Shown piece by piece: positions 1 to 6,197 of a stretch of 8,288 bases of DNA. The translations under genes were made by a program, and so were the position numbers. The number at the start of each line of letters is the position of its first letter. Position 1 is the stretch's first letter. The notes under the pieces are model-generated. The model worked only from the letters and a program-made list of their open reading frames with translations. It was not told the DNA's origin and made no database searches. Source of the DNA: Candidatus Peribacter sp. UBA2144 (GTDB taxonomy: Bacteria > Patescibacteriota > Gracilibacteria > Peribacterales > Peribacteraceae); NCBI GenBank assembly GCA_002328295.1, contig DCXE01000087.1, positions 1-8,288 on the forward strand. The letters are read 5' to 3'.

Positions 1-2
1 GT

Positions 3-221
3 GCCAGCTTGGAACATACCAATTGCGAAGGAAGCGTTGTTGTCGGAGTAGGTTCCAAAGTAAATCGAAGCGAGCTTAAAGATGTTGTAATATTTGAAGG
101 ATCGACGATTGAGGACTGTAATCTGGAAAACTGTATTATTGACCTCAATTGCTCGCTTAAGGGTGTGGATTTAAGGGGGAAGATGATAAGGGAAAAGACG
201 AATCTGACTAGCAAAAAGTAA
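3..221 (+). CDS. Nucleotidyltransferase C-terminal fragment with left-handed beta-helix (5' partial)
   Basis: This frame is open from the left edge of the window to a TAA, so the gene is truncated at its 5' end; a TTG at position 9 is internal rather than a start. The visible 70 or so residues contain hexapeptide-like strands (SVVVGVGSKV, VVIFEGSTI, CIIDLNCSL) of the left-handed beta-helix type, ending in a charged tail. That pattern is typical of the C-terminal domain of long-form sugar-1-phosphate nucleotidyltransferases (glucose-1-phosphate thymidylyltransferase-like), which make NDP-sugars in the cytoplasm. The catalytic N-terminal domain is outside the window, so acyltransferases or other beta-helix enzymes remain possible. 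The next gene starts 25 nt downstream on the same strand, without an obvious terminator between. Confidence 0.6.
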   Translation, partial: ASLEHTNCEGSVVVGVGSKVNRSELKDVVIFEGSTIEDCNLENCIIDLNCSLKGVDLRGKMIREKTNLTSKK

Positions 222-246
222 TTATTCCCCTTAGACTTAGGCTCCT

Positions 247-912
247 ATGAAAAAATTATTCCTTATCTCTTCATTTTTGCTTCTATCCGCCTGCGGAGAA
301 CCAACTTTGGTACTTGACGTTGAATACTTCACAGATGAGCCCGAATTATTGGACATTTTGGAAACTGCGACAGAAAACGTTATAGAAAGAATGGCATTTG
401 CGATCGAAAATCAGGTTCCGGATATAGAGGTTAAAAACAAGGGAGATAAACTCAGGTTTACAGTCGGGCTAATGCATAAAGCCACAGCCGATCAATTGGC
501 TGAAAGCTTGGCAAGGCCTTTGGATGTTGTTTTCGCATTACAAGCAGAAGAAGGCGACACTCCTGACATTACTAACGAGAATTACGGCGACTTCGTAAAA
601 ACCGATTTGGCAGGTGAACATATTCAATGGGTATCCGCAGAAGGGCGCGAAAGCGAAGACTCAGGAGAAGCCAATGTTGCAATATCATTGAAAGAAGATG
701 GCAGCAAGATTTGGAGCGATATTGTTGAAAGCAACGCCGGCAGAAAGACAGGCCTCTTTGTACGCGGAGGACTTGTGTCTCTGACAACTGTAAAAGAGGG
801 AGGAACCGGCTCTACAATTTATATATCAGGAATCCCTAGCTTCACACTTGCACGTATATTCTCGGAAGATATTGTTGTTGGGACGTATGCTAAGTTTAAA
901 GTGGTCAAATAG
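247..912 (+). CDS. Lipoprotein resembling the SecD periplasmic P1 domain
   Basis: A 221-aa predicted lipoprotein: a basic, hydrophobic signal peptide (MKKLFLISSFLLL) leads to a lipobox LSAC with the lipidated Cys at residue 16. Residues about 114-221 can be lined up by eye with residues about 511-613 of the SecD encoded next door. Lipoprotein KTDLAGEHIQ matches SecD DTSLDGKHFQ; FVRGGLVSLTTV matches FVGGQLVSAPTV; and both then have a Gly-rich strand, an I-x-G turn, a Phe and a final strand. Residues 40-100 also look like the first half of P1 (a helix, then strands, then a helix after a short loop). No transmembrane bundle follows, so this is a free-standing, membrane-tethered SecD-head relative. 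It probably acts outside the cytoplasmic membrane with SecD, or it is a diverged duplicate with another job. The start has only a weak TAGG upstream and the gene is probably co-transcribed with its upstream neighbour. The function is inferred; homology has not been tested by search. Confidence 0.75.
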   Translation: MKKLFLISSFLLLSACGEPTLVLDVEYFTDEPELLDILETATENVIERMAFAIENQVPDIEVKNKGDKLRFTVGLMHKATADQLAESLARPLDVVFALQAEEGDTPDITNENYGDFVKTDLAGEHIQWVSAEGRESEDSGEANVAISLKEDGSKIWSDIVESNAGRKTGLFVRGGLVSLTTVKEGGTGSTIYISGIPSFTLARIFSEDIVVGTYAKFKVVK

Positions 913-970
913 CTGATCTGCTCGTCAAAGTTTTTCGGTAAAAACCCTCCCACAACCTTGCGAAAATCTC

Positions 971-976
971 TACAAT
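971..976 (+). promoter_or_regulatory. Possible -10 box of secD (leaderless from the ATG at 984)
   Basis: TACAAT ends 7 nt before the second in-frame ATG of secD (984). The same spacing is seen upstream of other genes in this window. It overlaps the first ATG (975), so if it is a real -10 element the true start is 984. No convincing -35 hexamer lies 16-18 nt upstream, so confidence is low. Confidence 0.3.
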
Positions 977-3410
977 GCCCGCAATGCTTAATTCCCGTTC
1001 TCGCCTTTGGCCGTCTCTGACTATCGTAATTGCGATTTTGGTCGTGGTTATAGCATTGCCACAGGAGAAACGCACATGGGTCCCCTCTTTTCTAAGGATT
1101 CCTAAGCTTCATTACGGTTTGGATCTGATTGGGGGTACTCAATTGGATTTTAGAATCTCTGAAAGAGAAATGAGGGAACAGACAGAATCGTTGGAGGCAG
1201 ATATCGTAACTATGGAAAAAGAAGGAGCTCCTCCGGATAAGCTTAACGCTGCTCGATCTCAGATAATTGCTCTTCAGGAACAACAGCAGACAATTGTCGA
1301 AGCTATACGCACAGTTCTGGAACGACGCATTAATGCACTTGGTGTTAGTGAGGCAGTTATAACACCTTCATATATAGGAAACGAGAAGCACTTGTTGGTT
1401 GAATGTCCCGGAGTTGTAAACACCCAAGATTGCATCGATACTGTAGGTAAAACTATCAAGCTTGAATTTAAGGAAGAATTTACAGAGCCTACCGAAGAGT
1501 TCGAAGTTGGCGTAAATGATCGAGTTGCCAGCGCCTTATCCAGAATCACAGAAAGTGGAGAGACATTGTCACTTGTAGGACAAGACCTAAGCGACGAGCT
1601 TGGTGTAGGATTCGAAGATGAACGCGCCTACTTCTACGACGAACTACATACGGGGCTGGAAGTAATGTGGGATCGCAGTCCTTCGTCTGGTGTAAAGAAG
1701 TTTGAAGGAAGTATCTCTATCCCCGAACAAGTTGATGGAGAAATCGTATTCAACGACTATCCTGGAATTTTCCTCGCCGAAGTAACCAAGGAAAACGAGA
1801 AAGTTGCACGCGTAATCACAGATCCTGCTATTGCTTTGGAGCATTTGGCGAGTACTAATGAAGGCCTATCTTTTAAAAGCATAGAAGATCAAGTCTTAGA
1901 AAATGAATCGGATCCTATTGAACAAGCTATAAAAGCTACGATTGCTGGACGCATGCAGAACGTAAGCATTGATGAAAAAACAATGCAGATCATTTACCTT
2001 AAGTCTCTTGATAAAGGAGCGGAAGAAATGTCTGCGAGCCACATTCTGATTGCATATAAAGGAACCTTGTCCGCAGGAGAAGATGTAACTAGAACTCGAT
2101 CGGAAGCGCAAGAGTTTGTAAAAGAGCTTAAAGAACGAATTGCAGAAGGTGAAAGTTTTGAAGATTTGGCTAAGGAGTTTTCCGACGGACCCTCTGGTTC
2201 GGAGGGAGGAAGCCTGGGAACCTTTGGCCGAGGTGCAATGGTACCTGTGTTCGAGCAAGCCGCGTTTGTGTTGAGTGAAGGTCAAATCAGTGAGCCAGTT
2301 GAAACCCAATTCGGTTTCCATCTTATTCGAGCAGACAGCGCTTTAATCGTTAAGCCAGACATTGCTTCATACGATGTACTTACTATTAAAGGTGACAACG
2401 CTTCTGATCTCGCTCTTAAATACAAGACCGACATGGAAAATAGAAAAGTGGAACGCGAAGAAGAAGCTGCTTATATACGTACCATTTTCTTCTCTTTGCT
2501 CCCAACAGGCTGGAAAGATACATCGCTTGATGGAAAACATTTTCAATCCGCAACGGTCACACTGGATTCAACTACTAACCTTCCTGTCGTTCAGATAATG
2601 TTCGATGCGCAAGGGGGCGAGATCTTCCATGAGCTTACAAAGAATAATGTTAGCAAAAGAATCGCAATTTTTGTGGGAGGACAATTGGTCTCTGCACCAA
2701 CGGTTCAGACGGAGATTGCAGGAGGAATCGCGATAATCACCGGAAGCAGAACATTCGAAGAGGCAAAGACTCTCGCACAGGATCTAAATACAGGTGCAAT
2801 TCCGGCTCCTATCTATCTGACAGGCCAAAGAACTGTGGAGGCTACTCTCGGTGCACAAGCACTCCAGACCTCTGTAAAGGCTGCTCTGATCGGCATCGCT
2901 ATCCTTATGCTCTTTATGATCTTGATGTACAGACTTATGGGGCTTTTGGCAAACTTGGCATTGTTTGTTTACGCTCTGATATTTTTGACAGTGCTTAAGC
3001 TTCCTCTGTTCCTTCTGTCTGACCAGTACATTGTTCTGACTCTCGCAGGAATGGCCGGAATAATTCTCTCGATTGGAATGGCAGTTGATGCAAATATTCT
3101 AATTTTTGAAAGGATTAAAGAGGAACTTAGGAAGGGCAAATTATATAAGACCGCGGTTGAGACCGGCTTTGAGCGTGCATGGCCAAGCATTCGCGATGGT
3201 AACGTTTCAACGTTTATAACCTGCATAGTCCTGTTTACAATTGGGACTTCCATAGTCCGCGGATTCGCCGCAACTCTTGGTATGGGAGTCTTGATCTCTA
3301 TGTTCTCTGCAATTGTTGTGACCAGATTTTTGCTGAGGCAGATTGCTAAGTCTCCTATTTCGGAAAATATGGAAATGTTCGGCATTAAAAGAGAGATAAC
3401 CGAGGAATAA
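975..3410 (+). CDS. secD: SecD protein-export subunit with embedded parvulin-type prolyl isomerase domain
   Basis: An 811-aa SecD, well above the 615 residues of the E. coli protein. SecD works with SecF and SecYEG, using the proton gradient to pull exported proteins out on the far side of the cytoplasmic membrane. TM1 is at about residues 12-28, followed by the conserved GLDLIGG (48-54). A charged, probably coiled-coil stretch (about 62-115) precedes the first half of P1 (RRINALGVSEAVI, then a strand). Residues 351-455 are a complete parvulin/PpiC domain: SASHILIA with H356, GGSLGTFGRGAMVP, FE-x-AAF, and FGFHLIRA with H449. P1 then resumes (about 511-613), followed by TM2-TM6 with GMAVDANILIFERIKEE in TM4 (D705) and PSIRDGNVST after it. 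About 180 residues before the parvulin domain are unassigned. The start could be the ATG at 975 or the one at 984. No SecF gene follows. SecD identity is very sure; the isomerase activity is inferred from the retained motifs. Confidence 0.95.
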   Translation: MPAMLNSRSRLWPSLTIVIAILVVVIALPQEKRTWVPSFLRIPKLHYGLDLIGGTQLDFRISEREMREQTESLEADIVTMEKEGAPPDKLNAARSQIIALQEQQQTIVEAIRTVLERRINALGVSEAVITPSYIGNEKHLLVECPGVVNTQDCIDTVGKTIKLEFKEEFTEPTEEFEVGVNDRVASALSRITESGETLSLVGQDLSDELGVGFEDERAYFYDELHTGLEVMWDRSPSSGVKKFEGSISIPEQVDGEIVFNDYPGIFLAEVTKENEKVARVITDPAIALEHLASTNEGLSFKSIEDQVLENESDPIEQAIKATIAGRMQNVSIDEKTMQIIYLKSLDKGAEEMSASHILIAYKGTLSAGEDVTRTRSEAQEFVKELKERIAEGESFEDLAKEFSDGPSGSEGGSLGTFGRGAMVPVFEQAAFVLSEGQISEPVETQFGFHLIRADSALIVKPDIASYDVLTIKGDNASDLALKYKTDMENRKVEREEEAAYIRTIFFSLLPTGWKDTSLDGKHFQSATVTLDSTTNLPVVQIMFDAQGGEIFHELTKNNVSKRIAIFVGGQLVSAPTVQTEIAGGIAIITGSRTFEEAKTLAQDLNTGAIPAPIYLTGQRTVEATLGAQALQTSVKAALIGIAILMLFMILMYRLMGLLANLALFVYALIFLTVLKLPLFLLSDQYIVLTLAGMAGIILSIGMAVDANILIFERIKEELRKGKLYKTAVETGFERAWPSIRDGNVSTFITCIVLFTIGTSIVRGFAATLGMGVLISMFSAIVVTRFLLRQIAKSPISENMEMFGIKREITEE

Positions 3411-3447
3411 CAAAGCAGTTACCAATGTAAACATATCTCCACTTATG

Positions 3448-3453
3448 TATAAT
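3448..3453 (+). promoter_or_regulatory. -10 box, likely leaderless promoter of the 3461 gene
   Basis: A perfect TATAAT is followed by 7 nt (CCATACA) and then the ATG at 3461. Transcription from such a box would begin at or next to the start codon. No Shine-Dalgarno sequence is present between them. A -35 hexamer is not evident. The site lies in the 50-bp gap after secD, implying that the small gene is transcribed independently. Confidence 0.5.
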
Positions 3454-3460
3454 CCATACA

Positions 3461-3973
3461 ATGCTTAATACAATGGAGCTTTCACCGAATCAAGTTATTA
3501 CTCTGCATGACTTCCCGTTGCATAGTGAACAAGTTCTGAAACTCTATTTCAGAATGTATCAGCAAAACTGCGGCAATATTGTTCCCACTTGTCCTGTACT
3601 TAAAAAAGATCTTGTCCAGGTAGCCTTCACAGGGAAAACGAAAGATTCTTATGATGAATATATTGCAAATAATCCCCAGGTTGATTTCTTTTTGCTCGAT
3701 GGCAGTCACAAGACAACAGCTGCAACGCTCGCCAGAACACCATTGAGCGTAATAGTCTTTGAAAAAGATGAAGACATACAAGAAGCAAAAGAACTTGTAA
3801 TCAAAGGAGAACTATTAAGCCTAACAGTTGGAGACTCTATTCAAGAAAATGTAGAAATATTAAAGGGGTACTTCGATAAAAAGCCTATTTTTCAAACAGT
3901 TGAAGAAAAAACTTTACTTTTAATTGAAGAAATCAAAATACCTAACTACATGATTGAGTTTTATCATCAATAG
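3461..3973 (+). CDS. Small protein with ParB/sulfiredoxin-like motif, function unknown
   Basis: A 170-aa soluble protein without signal peptide or membrane segments. The only recognisable element is at residues 76-100: a hydrophobic strand, then LLDGSHKTTAATL, then a strand SVIVFEKDED. This resembles the DGxHR...A signature of the ParB/sulfiredoxin fold, with Lys in place of the usual Arg. In that fold the motif contributes to nucleotide binding, in ParB-type CTPases, nucleases and sulfiredoxins. There is no visible helix-turn-helix DNA-binding domain, and the second half (about 105-170) is Glu/Lys/Ile-rich helical sequence I do not recognise. A chromosome-partitioning role is therefore not supported. 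The ATG at 3461 is chosen because TATAAT ends 7 nt before it; ATG 3473 is an alternative. It ends 12 bp from the converging gene on the other strand. Confidence 0.65.
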   Translation: MLNTMELSPNQVITLHDFPLHSEQVLKLYFRMYQQNCGNIVPTCPVLKKDLVQVAFTGKTKDSYDEYIANNPQVDFFLLDGSHKTTAATLARTPLSVIVFEKDEDIQEAKELVIKGELLSLTVGDSIQENVEILKGYFDKKPIFQTVEEKTLLLIEEIKIPNYMIEFYHQ

Positions 3974-3985
3974 AACAACAATAAA

Positions 3986-4678
3986 TTAATTATACTCCGG
4001 ATTAGCTGTACCTTGTCCTCCAAGTTCAGGATCAACTTCAGCGAGCCATGTAAGCAGTTTCCCTCTATCCTCTTTGCCTGTCATCATTGCATCCACTCTG
4101 TTCCATGTGAATTCGCGTGATGCTTTTAGCATCAAGTCCTGACCCTCTCCGTAAACTGACGCGGGCTGACCTTCTCTGTGAGCTTCCGGTGATTTTCCTG
4201 TATCCATATTTGCTTTTATCTCCGCATGCCCTTCGTTAGCCAGCAAAGAAACATAAACTTGCGTTGTATGAGCGAATTCATGTCTGCCCGCATGATCCAT
4301 TTGATCAATTTCGGAATGAGTTCTTAGATTTGCAAAACGATCTTCATTTAATTCTTCTGTTCCGTCTTCCCCAACCATCGCCTGCCCCAATCTTGAACTA
4401 TCTCCTAAGTTTCTGAGTGTCATATCTCTATTCTTCTGTGTCGCCTTTTCAACTATCCCCTCTCTTTCTTCAGCAACTACTCTTAGCTCTAGATCAACAG
4501 CTGTTTCTGCTCCATCATCTCCTTTTGCTTCGTCCAAAAGCATCTGATGCAGATCTGCTTTGAAACGACTTCCAAATGCACCGACATTTTCAGCTGAGCG
4601 CGCGGCTTGCTGTTGTATGCGGTCCACCTGTTCTACCGGGTCTTCCCAGGTTGCCGTTGTTTCTTGGTTTGGTCGCAC
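3986..4678 (-). CDS. Unrecognised protein with HExxH zinc-protease-like motif
   Basis: A 230-aa open frame starting with GTG; the first in-frame upstream stop is about 17 codons before it, and there is no ATG between. The protein is hydrophilic and acidic, with no signal peptide or membrane helix. The N-terminal half is Gln/Ala/Glu-rich and probably helical. The centre contains GRHEFAHTTQVYVSLLANEGH: H133-E-F-A-H137 fits the HExxH zinc-binding signature of metallopeptidases, and E149 or H151 could be a third ligand. I cannot place it in a named peptidase family, and HExxH can occur by chance. The C-terminus (about 180-230) has several Trp residues and ends in a Gly/Asn-rich tail. The start is supported by a putative promoter with TATTCT ending 6 nt upstream of the GTG. 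It is probably transcribed separately from folA, because a dyad and a promoter-like sequence lie between them. Confidence 0.65.
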   Translation of the reverse strand: MRPNQETTATWEDPVEQVDRIQQQAARSAENVGAFGSRFKADLHQMLLDEAKGDDGAETAVDLELRVVAEEREGIVEKATQKNRDMTLRNLGDSSRLGQAMVGEDGTEELNEDRFANLRTHSEIDQMDHAGRHEFAHTTQVYVSLLANEGHAEIKANMDTGKSPEAHREGQPASVYGEGQDLMLKASREFTWNRVDAMMTGKEDRGKLLTWLAEVDPELGGQGTANPEYN

Positions 4679-4681
4679 GGC

Positions 4682-4708
4682 TTTAGAATAAGGAATACCT
4701 ATTCTAAA
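4682..4708. repeat. 27-bp inverted repeat (operator-like dyad)
   Basis: Two perfect 9-bp arms, TTTAGAATA (4682-4690) and TATTCTAAA (4700-4708), flank a 9-bp centre AGGAATACC. The dyad lies immediately upstream of the GTG-start gene at 4678 and fills the spacer and -10 region of its putative promoter, a classic place for a repressor site. It is AT-rich and not followed by a T tract on the minus strand, which argues against a terminator of folA. Confidence 0.5.
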
Positions 4709-4712
4709 ACAA
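4685..4712 (-). promoter_or_regulatory. Putative promoter of the HExxH-protein gene
   Basis: On the minus strand TTGTTT (4707-4712) and TATTCT (4685-4690) are separated by 16 nt, and TATTCT ends 6 nt before the GTG at 4678. Each hexamer matches the sigma-70 consensus only partly. Support comes from the spacing and from the same short box-to-start distance at other genes here. It overlaps the dyad at 4682-4708. Confidence 0.4.
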
Positions 4713-4748
4713 TAAAGGAGTTCTTTGAAGCGTTATGTGGAGTATTTT

Positions 4749-4766
4749 TTGGCTTCTGTAAGCCAA
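4749..4766 (-). other. Hairpin directly after folA stop
   Basis: TTGGCTT and AAGCCAA form a perfect 7-bp stem with a 4-nt loop, starting at the base after the folA TAA. On the folA strand the hairpin is followed by a run of A rather than T, so it is not a textbook intrinsic terminator in that direction; a T-rich flank exists on the opposite strand. It may end or stabilise the folA transcript. Confidence 0.45.
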
Positions 4767-5252
4767 TTATTTGCGGTCGTACAAAAGGAACGTATATGCG
4801 TATGCGTGATCCTGATCGATTTCGTGTCGCTCTTCTGACTTTAGCTCCCATTCATTTTCATCAAATTCAGGAAAGAAAGCATTGCCGTCTTCGATGGCTG
4901 TGTGAACTCGAGTTAGATCTATTCGGTTAGCAAGTAACAAAGCCTGCTTGTAAATCTCCCCTCCTCCAATAATCGCAACCTCCTGCTCATCACTGACCAG
5001 ATCCAAGGCCTCTTCAATCGAATGCACAACTTCACAACCTTCAACTTCGATTTTCTGACGCGTTACTATTATATTTTTTCTGCCGGGCAGAACTCTGCCG
5101 ATTGAATCATGTGTTTTTCTGCCCATAACAATTGGCTTACCCTTTGTTGCATCATGAAAGTGCTTAAAATCTTTTGGGAGATCCCAAGGAATTCCTCCAT
5201 CTTTTCCAATGACATTGTTTTCCGATGCTGCAGCAACTAATGAAATAATCAT
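4767..5252 (-). CDS. folA: Dihydrofolate reductase
   Basis: DHFR reduces dihydrofolate to tetrahydrofolate with NADPH, in the cytoplasm. From the chosen ATG the protein is 161 aa, usual for the family. It begins MIISLVAAASENNVIG, exactly where the first strand of other DHFRs starts. GIPW is followed by LPKDFKHF, whose Asp is the active-site acid equivalent to E. coli Asp27. MGRKTHDSIG and LPGRKNIIVTR bind NADPH, and AIIGGGEIY is the second glycine-rich cofactor loop. An in-frame ATG at 5273 would add MTRYIVL and has an AGGG upstream. I prefer 5252 because of family alignment and a promoter-like TATATT ending 6 nt before it, which would lie inside the longer version. It follows thyA on the same strand; ThyA produces the dihydrofolate that this enzyme recycles. 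Confidence 0.95.
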   Translation of the reverse strand: MIISLVAAASENNVIGKDGGIPWDLPKDFKHFHDATKGKPIVMGRKTHDSIGRVLPGRKNIIVTRQKIEVEGCEVVHSIEEALDLVSDEQEVAIIGGGEIYKQALLLANRIDLTRVHTAIEDGNAFFPEFDENEWELKSEERHEIDQDHAYAYTFLLYDRK

Positions 5253-5258
5253 GAGTAC

Positions 5259-5288
5259 AATATAGCGTGTCATGGTGAGCCCTGTCGA
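5259..5288 (-). promoter_or_regulatory. Putative leaderless promoter of folA
   Basis: On the minus strand TCGACA (5283-5288, five of six bases of TTGACA) and TATATT (5259-5264, five of six of TATAAT) are 18 nt apart. The -10-like box ends 6 nt before the ATG at 5252. This is the best two-hexamer promoter candidate in the window and would let folA be made without an untranslated leader, independently of thyA. Confidence 0.5.
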
Positions 5289-5297
5289 ACCATGACA

Positions 5298-6197
5298 TTA
5301 AACAGCAATGGGAGCTTTAATAGCTGGATGCGGATCGTAATTAACAACTTCAATATCATCAAAAGTAAAATCAAAGACTGATTTAATCTCCGGATTCAGT
5401 TTTAACTGAGGCAAGGAACGAGGCTCACGCTCTAACTGAGTAATTGCTTGATCCAAATGATTCAAATACAAATGAACATCACCGAAAGTATGGACAAAGT
5501 CACCAACTTCTAAACCACATTCCTGTGCAATCATGTGCGTTAGCAGACTGTATGATGCAATATTGAACGGTACACCAAGGAAATAGTCCGCTGAGCGTTG
5601 ATAAAGCTGGCAACTTAACTTGTTATTGAGCACATAGAACTGAAAAACAGTGTGACAAAGAGGAGGAGCAGAGGTTTTTCCGCTTATAAGCTCCTGAATA
5701 TCTGCAACATTCCAACCACTGACCAGAAGTCGCCTGGAAGTTGGATTAGTTTTAATCTCTTCAATCACATTTTTTATCTGATTAATCTCTTCTCCATTCT
5801 TACCAGTCCATCTGATCCATTGTTTGCCGTAAACAGGACCAAGATCGCCCCACTTATCTGCGAAATCTGAGCTTTCTTTGATCTTTTCCACAAATTCATC
5901 AAGCGACTCACCCTGATACTCGTCACTCGCCTTATATCCTTCATAAGGCCACTCGTTCCATATCCTTACGTTGCGATCGACTAAGTATTTTATATTTGTA
6001 TCGCCCTTTAGGAACCAGAGAAGTTCGTGGGTAATCCCCCTCATATAGACCTTCTTGGTTGTAAGAAGCGGAAATCCTTCCTGCAGATTGAATCTGATTT
6101 GTTCCCCAAACAAGCTCAGCGTACCGGTTCCGGTACGATCATCCTTTCGAACACCTTCGTTCATTATTTTACTTAGGAGATTTAGGTACTGTTTCAT
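5298..6197 (-). CDS. thyA: Thymidylate synthase
   Basis: ThyA methylates dUMP to dTMP with methylene-tetrahydrofolate, releasing dihydrofolate for DHFR. The 299-aa protein is intermediate between the short (about 264) and long (about 316) forms; the extra length is an acidic insert at about residues 88-115. Visible motifs: RKDDRTGTGTLSLFG near the N-terminus with its phosphate-binding Arg, ELLWFLKGDTNI, WGDLGPVYGKQW, SRRLLVSGWN, the catalytic Cys181 in PPLCHTVFQFY, LSCQLYQRSADYFLGVPFNIASY, HTFGDVHLYLNH, and the closing PAIKAPIAV. The residue before the catalytic Cys is Leu, whereas most family members have Pro there (PPCH). The ATG overlaps the TGA of the upstream membrane-protein frame as ATGA. 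There is no Shine-Dalgarno, so translation is probably coupled to that gene. Confidence 0.97.
   Translation of the reverse strand: MKQYLNLLSKIMNEGVRKDDRTGTGTLSLFGEQIRFNLQEGFPLLTTKKVYMRGITHELLWFLKGDTNIKYLVDRNVRIWNEWPYEGYKASDEYQGESLDEFVEKIKESSDFADKWGDLGPVYGKQWIRWTGKNGEEINQIKNVIEEIKTNPTSRRLLVSGWNVADIQELISGKTSAPPLCHTVFQFYVLNNKLSCQLYQRSADYFLGVPFNIASYSLLTHMIAQECGLEVGDFVHTFGDVHLYLNHLDQAITQLEREPRSLPQLKLNPEIKSVFDFTFDDIEVVNYDPHPAIKAPIAV

Noticed and set aside
930..945. Hairpin GTTTTT-CGGT-AAAAAC before secD as a terminator
   Set aside because: The stem is almost all A-T with no T tail, too weak to call.
3461..3973. ParB chromosome-partitioning protein
   Set aside because: Only a short DGxHK-like motif is present; there is no helix-turn-helix domain and no parA neighbour.
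4749..4766. Canonical intrinsic terminator for folA
   Set aside because: The stem is only moderately GC-rich and is followed by A, not T, on the folA strand; kept only as a hairpin.
4607..4930. Plus-strand open frame across the folA 3' end and the HExxH gene start
   Set aside because: It is antisense to folA, has no recognisable protein features and no promoter or ribosome site; a shadow of genes on the other strand.
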